Shown in pieces: positions 7,639 through 12,384 of a stretch of DNA of 12,384 nt (within the stretch, counting starts at the first letter, position 1; each line of letters begins with the position of its first letter). This DNA comes from an uncultured Fidelibacterota bacterium (lineage in GTDB: Bacteria; Fidelibacterota; Marinisomatia; Marinisomatales; UBA8229): positions 1 to 12,384 of the forward strand of contig CAJXJG010000033.1 of assembly GCA_913054425.1 (NCBI GenBank). Direction: 5' to 3'. The notes under the pieces were generated by a model, which did no database searches, had not been told where the DNA came from, and saw nothing but the letters and a program-made list of their open reading frames with translations. A program made the translations under genes and the position numbers.

Positions 7639-8403
7639 ATGTCGCATATTTTTTCCCTCGTCAATCAAAAAGGAGGAGTGGGTAAAACCACGTCCTCGGT
7701 AAACATTGCTGTTGGTTTAGCAGTAACGGAATGCAAGACTCTTCTCATTGACTTGGATCCCCAATGTAATGCAACCACAGGAATCGCAAACCTCACTCAG
7801 GATATATCTGCAACTATATATGATGTATTAATTCGGGGAACTTCAATTAATAAAGCTATTACACATACAGAAATTAAATACCTGGATCTAATCTCTTCCA
7901 CCAATGATTTAGTCGGTGCAGAAATTGAACTTGTGAGCATTATGGCAAGAGAATATCAACTCCAATCATTTTTAAAAAAGCTGCACACGAAATATGATTA
8001 CATAATCATCGACTGTCCTCCGTCCCTGGGATTGCTTACTATCAACGCATTAGCAGCTTCTGACTCAATCATTATTCCCATTCAGTGCGAATATTATGCC
8101 CTGGAAGGACTCGGACAACTCCTGAACACCATTCGACTGATTCAAAAACATATCAATCAAAATTTGATTATTTCCGGCGTTCTATTAACAATGTATGATA
8201 GCCGACTTAAACTTTCTAAAGAAGTAGCTGAGGAAGTAAAAAGTTATTTTGAAGACAAATTGTTTGAGACAGTGATTCATCGTAACGTCCGCCTTGGTGA
8301 AGCTCCCAGTTTCGGAAAACCTGCTCTTCTGTATGATGCGAATTCAACGGGCGCCAGAAATTATATGAATTTAATTGAGGAGATACTGGAACGTGTCAAA
8401 TAA
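7639..8403 (+). CDS. parA: ParA/Soj chromosome-partitioning ATPase
   Basis: A 254-residue protein of the chromosomal ParA/Soj type, without the extra N-terminal DNA-binding domain of plasmid type Ia ParA. It shows the deviant Walker A motif KGGVGKTT (11-18), the switch I motif LLIDLDPQ (35-42), the Walker B YIIIDCPP (121-128), and the late family motif RNVRLGEAPSFGKPALLYD (215-233). ATP-bound ParA dimers sit on the nucleoid and are displaced by ParB-parS complexes, which moves the replicated origin. parB overlaps its 3' end by 11 nt. The ATG at 7639 gives the expected start MSHIFSLVNQKGGVGKTT, although there is no clear Shine-Dalgarno. It opens a plus-strand run that continues through the wall genes into the atp operon. 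Confidence 0.97.
   Translation: MSHIFSLVNQKGGVGKTTSSVNIAVGLAVTECKTLLIDLDPQCNATTGIANLTQDISATIYDVLIRGTSINKAITHTEIKYLDLISSTNDLVGAEIELVSIMAREYQLQSFLKKLHTKYDYIIIDCPPSLGLLTINALAASDSIIIPIQCEYYALEGLGQLLNTIRLIQKHINQNLIISGVLLTMYDSRLKLSKEVAEEVKSYFEDKLFETVIHRNVRLGEAPSFGKPALLYDANSTGARNYMNLIEEILERVK
8378..8383 (+). promoter_or_regulatory. Ribosome-binding site deciding the parB start
   Basis: AGGAGA lies within the end of parA, 9 nt before a GTG at 8393. It favours GTG 8393, whose product begins MSNKRLGKGLEALI as ParB proteins do, over an in-frame TTG at 8375 that would add six unrelated residues. It is one of the few convincing Shine-Dalgarno sequences in the window. Confidence 0.75.
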
Positions 8404-9256
8404 ACGATTGGGAAAAGGATTAGAAGCCCTGATTCAACCGCATAGCGATGAAAAGATTCCGGAACGCTATGGGGTGGATAAAATATCCATTAGCTCCATC
8501 AAACCTAATCCCCACCAACCAAGACAGCAATTTGACAAAACCGCACTGGAAGAACTTACAGCATCTATTAAGGAAAAGGGGATACTGACCCCAATAACAG
8601 TTCAAAAAGTGGATAATCAGTTTATTCTCATTGCAGGTGAACGAAGGTTGCGCGCCTCCAAAAAAGCCGGGCTGAAAAATATTCCGGCTTATATTATAAA
8701 AGTGGCCGATGATGCAGAGATGGTCGAGATGGCACTGATTGAAAATATTCAAAGAGAAAACCTAAACCCAATTGAAGAAGCAGAAGCATACATCTATTTA
8801 AATAACCAGTTCAAATTATCCCAGGAGAAAATTGCAAAATCGGTAGGAAAGAAACGGGTGACCATTTCCAATTCCATGAGGCTCTTAACCCTTCCTAGAG
8901 AGATCAAGGATAGCATTCGGAGTGGGAACCTGTCCGCAGGACATGGCCGCGCAATTTTAATGATGAAAACTCATAATGCAATGATTGGACTTTGGAAGAA
9001 AATCCTCAAGGAGAAGATGAGTGTGCGCGCTGCGGAAGATTGGGCCAAAGTTAAAACTTCAAAAAAATTAGAATTGAAGAATAAGATTATTAGAAAAGTA
9101 AATCCTCAAATCAAAAGACTTGAGGATGAGTTAATATCAATTTTGGGTACCAAGGTTCGAATAATTTATAAAAAAGGAAGCGGTTCCATTGGGGTCAGCT
9201 ATTTTTCAGATGATGACCTGGAAAGAATCATTGAAATGATTCGTTCTATTGAGTAA
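8393..9256 (+). CDS. parB: ParB/Spo0J chromosome-partitioning protein
   Basis: Starting at GTG 8393 the protein has 287 residues, normal for chromosomal ParB. The N-terminal RLGKGLEALI (5-14) is the usual ParA-interacting peptide. The CTP-binding core has NPHQPRQQFD (39-48), the GERRLRASKKAG box (82-93) and ENIQRENLNPIEEA (117-130). A helix-turn-helix follows (about 142-166, LSQEKIAKSVGKKRVTISNSM), with LSAGHGRAIL (180-189). The C-terminal part (about 240-287) resembles the dimerisation domain. ParB binds parS, clamps and slides along DNA with CTP, and stimulates ParA. The gene overlaps parA by 11 nt and its TAA is immediately followed by the ATG of the M23 peptidase gene. No parS site was recognised in the window. 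Confidence 0.96.
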   Translation: MSNKRLGKGLEALIQPHSDEKIPERYGVDKISISSIKPNPHQPRQQFDKTALEELTASIKEKGILTPITVQKVDNQFILIAGERRLRASKKAGLKNIPAYIIKVADDAEMVEMALIENIQRENLNPIEEAEAYIYLNNQFKLSQEKIAKSVGKKRVTISNSMRLLTLPREIKDSIRSGNLSAGHGRAILMMKTHNAMIGLWKKILKEKMSVRAAEDWAKVKTSKKLELKNKIIRKVNPQIKRLEDELISILGTKVRIIYKKGSGSIGVSYFSDDDLERIIEMIRSIE

Positions 9257-10063
9257 ATGAATCCATCGAGATTTACAGTCATCCTTATTCCAGATAGTGA
9301 TGACCGGAATCGGCAGTTTTCTGTCCGGTATGTTTGGATTTGGTCTTTGGTTCTCCTGGTTGTAGTAATCGTCATTGGAGTAGTTGGATTTGGAATTTAT
9401 TCAGTACCAAAACTAAGAGACTATCAAATCATGCAGGCAAAATATGATAAAGCAGTAACAGAGCGGGTAACTGTAATGAATCTCATGAATGATCTTCAAC
9501 GAATGAAATTTATGGATAGACAAATCCGTAAATCCCTTGGAACCGATCTCGGTTTGGATCAAAAAACAACAGATTCCGGAGAATTATCTCAAAATGTCCA
9601 ATTGGATGAAAATGAAAACCTTCCTGTCAGTTATGTGGAAAATATTCCCTCCCAGATGCCGGTTGAAGGTTTCGTCACTCAACGAATGAATACGTCAGCA
9701 TTTTCTACAGATCAAAATCATTATGGAATTGACATTGCTGCAGCGGAAGGAAATCCAGTCTTAGCCTCAGCTTCCGGATTTGTTGTATTTTCAGGCTGGA
9801 CTTACAACCTGGGGAATATAGTAATTCTTTACCATGGAGATGGTTATTTTACCTACTATGGCCATCACCAGAATAATATGAAAAAACAAAGGGATTTTGT
9901 GAAGCGGGGTGATGTGATTGCTCTGGTAGGAAGTACAGGAATTACGACTGGGCCTCACCTTCATTTTGAGATATGGAAAGAAGGAAATATTCTTGATCCA
10001 TTGAAATTTTTCCCCGGTTACCTCGAATCTGATGTAAGTCCCCAGTTCCATGAACAAAATTAA
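9257..10063 (+). CDS. Membrane-anchored M23 (LytM-type) peptidoglycan endopeptidase
   Basis: A 268-residue protein. A cytoplasmic N-terminus (1-25) leads into one membrane helix (about 26-48), a short helical stretch (about 52-95), a polar linker (about 100-135), and a C-terminal M23 domain (about 136-250). The zinc ligands are present: His155 and Asp159 in HYGID, and His236 in PHLHFE, with His203/His204 and His234 as the other conserved histidines. The domain therefore looks catalytically competent, unlike degenerate EnvC/NlpD-type activators. It would cut peptide cross-links in the periplasm. The ATG follows the parB stop with no gap, and the bactofilin gene overlaps its end by 14 nt. M23 peptidases beside bactofilin genes are a recurring pair linked to cell shape and localised wall remodelling. 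No Shine-Dalgarno is visible, which suggests coupled translation from parB. Confidence 0.9.
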   Translation: MNPSRFTVILIPDSDDRNRQFSVRYVWIWSLVLLVVVIVIGVVGFGIYSVPKLRDYQIMQAKYDKAVTERVTVMNLMNDLQRMKFMDRQIRKSLGTDLGLDQKTTDSGELSQNVQLDENENLPVSYVENIPSQMPVEGFVTQRMNTSAFSTDQNHYGIDIAAAEGNPVLASASGFVVFSGWTYNLGNIVILYHGDGYFTYYGHHQNNMKKQRDFVKRGDVIALVGSTGITTGPHLHFEIWKEGNILDPLKFFPGYLESDVSPQFHEQN

Positions 10064-10409
10064 CTTTAAAAATGTCCATTCCATAATTGGTGCGGATGCA
10101 ATTATCCATGGAAATATAGAACTAAGCGGCGGGTTGATTGTTTACGGAACGATTTTGGGAACCATTACAACAGAAGGACCCGTTCGTGTGGCAAAAAGTG
10201 GAAGTGTATTGGGCAACATCATAGCTAGTGATATCCATATTGGCGGGAAAGTAGAAGGGAATGTGATTGTTAAAGACAGAGCTGTTCTTGGGAGTTTCTC
10301 AACCCTGGTTGGGGATTTGACTTATAAACACCTTTTAATTGAGGAAGGGGCTCAGTTTAAGGGAAAATGCGAATTGGTGAGTTCAGTGAGTGATGGTTTA
10401 AAAGATTAG
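10050..10409 (+). CDS. Bactofilin (polymer-forming cytoskeletal protein)
   Basis: A 119-residue protein built of short beta-helix repeats rich in G, I and V. It has the family's opening IIGADAIIHGNIELSGGLIVYGTILGTI (12-39) and further turns such as SGSVLGNIIASDIHIGGKVEGNV and LVGDLTYKHLLIEEGAQFKG. Length and layout fit the bactofilin/DUF583 family, which self-assembles without nucleotide into cytoplasmic or membrane-linked filaments that scaffold wall enzymes. The short N-terminal tail (MNKINFKNVHS) may be its membrane or partner contact. It overlaps the M23 gene by 14 nt, so the two are probably translated together and may work as scaffold and hydrolase. Proximity to parAB also recalls Myxococcus, where bactofilins organise the ParABS machinery. 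Confidence 0.92.
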   Translation: MNKINFKNVHSIIGADAIIHGNIELSGGLIVYGTILGTITTEGPVRVAKSGSVLGNIIASDIHIGGKVEGNVIVKDRAVLGSFSTLVGDLTYKHLLIEEGAQFKGKCELVSSVSDGLKD

Positions 10410-10496
10410 GATGAGAAAAAAGAATTGGGAACAATATCACGTCTTCTTTTTCCCTCCGTTGCTAATGACGCTACCAAAGGCAACCATAATAATTCG

Positions 10497-10748
10497 ATGA
10501 AATCTGATCAGAATAATTCCCGGAACAATTCTTTCCGTTACATGCAAAAAATCCTTAGGGAAAGCGGCCCTGCGGCGGCCGCTTCCTATTCCCTGATAGG
10601 AGCAGTGATGTTATTAGGAGGACTGGGATATCTCCTGGATAAATATCTGCATACCAAACCATGGTTACTTTTGTCAGGACTTTTTTTAGGCCTTGCAGTG
10701 GGATTTTACGGCCTAATTAAGGTAATTTTCATCTCCCCAAAGAAATGA
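10497..10748 (+). CDS. AtpZ/AtpI-like F0F1-associated small membrane protein
   Basis: An 83-residue protein from ATG 10497: a polar N-terminus (MKSDQNNSRNNSFRYMQKI), a helix-breaking GPAAAASYS, and two membrane helices (about 29-46 and 55-76) joined by a short loop (LLDKYLHTKPW). This layout matches the small putative ATPase gene1/AtpZ family found at the head of many atp operons, proposed to help c-ring assembly or divalent-cation transport. The longer in-frame reading from TTG 10425 adds 24 low-complexity residues with no family support. The ATG overlaps the stop of a 29-codon frame beginning at 10411. The end overlaps the next gene by 4 nt (ATGA). No Shine-Dalgarno is near either start, so the start is uncertain. 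Confidence 0.75.
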   Translation: MKSDQNNSRNNSFRYMQKILRESGPAAAASYSLIGAVMLLGGLGYLLDKYLHTKPWLLLSGLFLGLAVGFYGLIKVIFISPKK

Positions 10749-11101
10749 AGCTTATCATTTATATGTTCTTTTTTACCTTAGGATCCTGGGGACTAGCCGC
10801 CGGACTTTTCTTTCCAGCTTTTCGTTGGGAAATGTTTCTGGGGATGATTGCACCATTGGTTATTGGATTATTAACTCTCTTCTGTGAAAAAAAAATCTAC
10901 GATAGAAACCCAGCGGATTTAACACCTTTCATGTTAAAAGCCTTTGCAGGTAAAATGATATTTTATGGTTCCTATTTTATATATATTTTTACTTTTTACA
11001 CTTTCAATCCAATGCCTTTTATAATTAGTTTTACTTGCTATTTTATAACGCTTCACATTAGTGAGGCGTTATTTTTTAAATCCATTTTCAAACAGGTATA
11101 A
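10745..11101 (+). CDS. AtpI-like four-helix membrane protein
   Basis: A 118-residue, very hydrophobic protein with four likely membrane helices (about 2-22, 30-47, 70-88, 92-112) and a charged loop with CEKKIYDRNPADLTP between helices 2 and 3. It sits between the AtpZ-like gene (4-nt overlap) and atpB, exactly where AtpI-type proteins lie. Size and topology also fit AtpI, which aids c-ring assembly or stability. Sequence identity to any known AtpI is not obvious by eye, so the name rests on position and topology. Codons 101-111 also encode a terminator-like RNA hairpin, and the stop codon lies inside a TATAAT box, so this 3' end carries coding and regulatory information together. Confidence 0.6.
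   Translation: MKLIIYMFFFTLGSWGLAAGLFFPAFRWEMFLGMIAPLVIGLLTLFCEKKIYDRNPADLTPFMLKAFAGKMIFYGSYFIYIFTFYTFNPMPFIISFTCYFITLHISEALFFKSIFKQV
11045..11077 (+). terminator. Intrinsic-terminator-like hairpin inside the AtpI-like gene
   Basis: The left arm ATAACGCTTCAC (11045-11056), the tetraloop ATTA (11057-11060) and the right arm GTGAGGCGTTAT (11061-11072) pair over 12 bp with a single G-U wobble, followed directly by five T (11073-11077). This is the geometry of a Rho-independent terminator on the plus strand. It lies within codons 101-111 of the 118-codon gene, 38 nt before atpB. It could attenuate upstream transcription, or act as an mRNA-processing or 3'-stabilising element between the regulatory genes and the core F0 genes. 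There is no T-run on the other side, so it is unidirectional. Confidence 0.6.
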
Positions 11102-11102
11102 T
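11074..11102 (+). promoter_or_regulatory. Candidate promoter directly upstream of atpB
   Basis: A perfect -10 hexamer TATAAT (11097-11102) overlaps the TAA stop of the AtpI-like gene and ends 12 nt before the atpB ATG. At a 17-nt spacer the -35 position (11074-11079) reads TTTTAA, a poor match, and there is no extended -10. A transcript from here would start around 11109 and have a leader of only a few bases, which fits the absence of a Shine-Dalgarno at atpB. In AT-rich DNA a chance TATAAT is quite possible. Confidence 0.35.
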
Positions 11103-11114
11103 ATTAATTCATAA

Positions 11115-12083
11115 ATGAGTGCAGTTACTGAGCAGTCCCACACCACTGGCACTAGTGTATTGGATGAGGTTGGTAATAATATCATCCACCATGTTTCCAA
11201 TAGTTCATTGAAACACCCTTTAATTAATTTACCCGAAAAATTTAGGGTTGAAGAAGGGGAAAGCTGGTTTTCTTTTTTGGAAATGATGTCAGTAACAAAA
11301 CATGTGCTTATGTTATGGATTGTTGCGGTGATTCTCTCTACGGCAATAATCCTTCCTATTCAAAAATATATGAAAAAAGAAAAACCCATTCCTTCCGGTT
11401 GGATGAATATAATTGAAACCATAGTTTCATTCATCCGGGATTCCATTGTAAAACCCAATATAGGTTCAAAATTTACAAATACATGGACACCCATGATTCT
11501 TACTTTTTTCTTTTTTATCCTTTTTGCCAATGGTATTGGATTGATCCCGGTTTTTGATTTACTTGGAGTTCTAAATCGATTTTTATTTCAAGTCCCAGCA
11601 AGTGACAATCATAATCTTATTAATTCACTTTTACATGGCGGCGTAACAGCTACAGCTAATTTTAATGTAACTGCCGGACTGGCAGTGATCACATTCTTTT
11701 CAATAATGATAGCCGGTTCCCATGCTCATGGATTTATCAATCATTGGAAAAATTTAGTACCACACGGACTGGCTTGGCCGGTATATATCATCCTAATTCC
11801 AATTGAAATTATTGGAATGTTTGTGAAACCTTTTGCATTAACAATGCGATTAGCAGCGAATATGACTGGTGGACATATTGCCATCCTTGCAATTTTGTCC
11901 TTTATGGCTATTTTTGCAGATATGTTTCACAGTACAGCAACAGGACTGAGTGTTGCGCTTTTTTCTATACCAATGGCCACAGCTATATCAGGATTAGAAA
12001 TAATTGTCGTTTTGGTGCAGGCATATGTTTTCACACTGTTGTCTGCTGTGTTTATCGGCATGGCAATTAATGTACATCATTAA
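11115..12083 (+). CDS. atpB: F0F1 ATP synthase subunit a
   Basis: A 322-residue integral membrane protein forming the proton half-channels beside the c-ring. It has an N-terminal extension of about 60 residues (histidine-containing, amphipathic), first helix about 62-82, and helices at about 125-145, 185-203, 221-238 and 255-270, with a C-terminal pair at about 278-320. The essential stator arginine is Arg245 in the signature ALTMRLAANMTGGH (241-254). Other family stretches are TPMILTFFFFILFANGIGLIP (125-145) and VVLVQAYVFTLL (298-309). The length and N-terminal extension fit the subunit a found in Bacteroidota-like lineages rather than the 271-residue E. coli form. It lies 13 nt after the AtpI-like gene and 24 nt before atpE. 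No Shine-Dalgarno precedes it. Confidence 0.96.
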   Translation: MSAVTEQSHTTGTSVLDEVGNNIIHHVSNSSLKHPLINLPEKFRVEEGESWFSFLEMMSVTKHVLMLWIVAVILSTAIILPIQKYMKKEKPIPSGWMNIIETIVSFIRDSIVKPNIGSKFTNTWTPMILTFFFFILFANGIGLIPVFDLLGVLNRFLFQVPASDNHNLINSLLHGGVTATANFNVTAGLAVITFFSIMIAGSHAHGFINHWKNLVPHGLAWPVYIILIPIEIIGMFVKPFALTMRLAANMTGGHIAILAILSFMAIFADMFHSTATGLSVALFSIPMATAISGLEIIVVLVQAYVFTLLSAVFIGMAINVHH

Positions 12084-12092
12084 TCAAAAATA

Positions 12093-12098
12093 AAGGAG
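12093..12098 (+). promoter_or_regulatory. Strong ribosome-binding site of atpE
   Basis: AAGGAG within AAAGGAGA lies 9 nt before the atpE ATG. It is the best Shine-Dalgarno in the window and contrasts with atpB and most other genes here. It fits the need for many copies of subunit c per complex against one copy of subunit a. Confidence 0.8.
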
Positions 12099-12107
12099 AA
12101 ACGTAAG

Positions 12108-12332
12108 ATGGAAAATCTTCATTTGTTAGGAGTAGGACTGGGTCTTGGGCTCATCGTAATCGGTGCAGGTATGGGCATTGGCCGCCTGGCTGCAGCTGCA
12201 GCTGAAGGTATTGCCCGTCAGCCGGAAGCATCCGATAAGATCACGGCCGCTGTTAATTTGCCCCTATTCCTGCTCGAAGGTGTAGCAATTTTGGGTGAAG
12301 TATTTGCCCTGTTGATTGTATTGATGAAATAA
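12108..12332 (+). CDS. atpE: F0F1 ATP synthase subunit c
   Basis: A 74-residue hairpin of two membrane helices (about 5-30 and 48-73) joined by the polar loop EGIARQPEA (33-41), the family signature that contacts the F1 central stalk. Helix 1 carries the glycine-rich GAGMGIG packing motif. The ion-binding carboxylate is Glu57 in FLLEGVAIL. The glutamine and E-S-T pattern typical of sodium-binding c subunits are absent, so proton coupling is inferred. Unusually, a second glutamate, Glu64 in LGEVFALL, lies seven residues further along the same helix, where related subunits usually have a hydrophobic residue. It is preceded by a strong Shine-Dalgarno and followed 19 nt later by atpF. Confidence 0.97.
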   Translation: MENLHLLGVGLGLGLIVIGAGMGIGRLAAAAAEGIARQPEASDKITAAVNLPLFLLEGVAILGEVFALLIVLMK

Positions 12333-12351
12333 CAATCTTTAAGGAAATATA

Positions 12352-12384
12352 ATGAATAACCCTTTAGTCCAGCTTGATCCCGGA
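12352..12384 (+). CDS. atpF: F0F1 ATP synthase subunit b (N-terminal fragment, runs off window)
   Basis: Only 11 codons are in the window, MNNPLVQLDPG. The phrase LDPG right after a short start is how subunit b begins in many Bacteroidota-like atp operons (typically continuing into a hydrophobic helix), and the position after atpE is that of atpF. An AAGGAA at 12341-12346, 5 nt upstream, is a reasonable ribosome-binding site. Subunit b would form the peripheral stalk linking F0 subunit a to F1. Confidence 0.85.
   Translation, partial: MNNPLVQLDPG

Noticed and set aside
7453..7668. A 71-codon frame on the minus strand across the tdh-parA gap.
   Set aside because: It overlaps 17 nt of tdh and 30 nt of parA, has no recognisable motif or ribosome-binding site, and would occupy the promoter region for both genes.
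1..12384. CRISPR arrays, tRNA/rRNA genes, insertion sequences or phage genes.
   Set aside because: No regularly spaced repeats, cloverleaf-like segments, transposase motifs or phage proteins were seen on either strand by eye.

Overview
AT-rich bacterial DNA, most likely from a Gram-negative member of the FCB group. A Marinimicrobia/Calditrichaeota/Ignavibacteria-like lineage fits the protein style, but this is inference; no marker gene in the window fixes the phylum. Supporting points are an outer-membrane polysaccharide secretion operon, a bactofilin, and an atp operon that opens with a small two-helix AtpZ-type gene and whose atpF begins MNNPLVQLDPG. Most start codons lack a Shine-Dalgarno sequence.

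Left part (1-5067, all minus strand, read right to left): a Wzx/Wzy-type surface polysaccharide operon. The order of transcription is SLBB/Wza-like exporter, Wzz-like chain-length regulator with an unexpected N-terminal helix-turn-helix-like domain, Wzx-like flippase, and a Wzy/ligase-like membrane protein that runs off the left edge. Gaps are only 14-18 nt, so this looks like one transcript. A candidate promoter and a short GC hairpin precede the first gene.

Middle (5203-7469, minus strand): tdh followed by kbl, the two-step threonine-to-glycine plus acetyl-CoA pathway. tdh is intact. kbl is split by a one-base loss in a G run near 5726-5728 and is either a fresh pseudogene or a sequencing/assembly error. 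A 169-nt divergent intergenic region (7470-7638) separates tdh from parA.

Right part (7639-12384, all plus strand): parA, parB, an M23 (LytM) peptidase with a membrane anchor, a bactofilin, an AtpZ-like protein, an AtpI-like four-helix protein, atpB, atpE and the start of atpF. The parAB and atp neighbourhoods often lie together near oriC in bacteria, so the window may be origin-proximal, with an M23-bactofilin wall/cytoskeleton module inserted between them. Genes overlap or abut from parA to the bactofilin, and AtpZ overlaps the AtpI-like gene. The junction between the AtpI-like gene and atpB holds a terminator-like hairpin inside the coding sequence, followed by a perfect TATAAT. This suggests that transcription is reset before the core F0 genes.

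No tRNA, rRNA, CRISPR array, insertion sequence or phage gene was seen. No stretch over 300 nt lacks a gene. The most unusual items are the helix-turn-helix-Wzz fusion, the intragenic terminator/promoter before atpB, the parAB-M23-bactofilin-atp arrangement, and a second buried glutamate in the c subunit.
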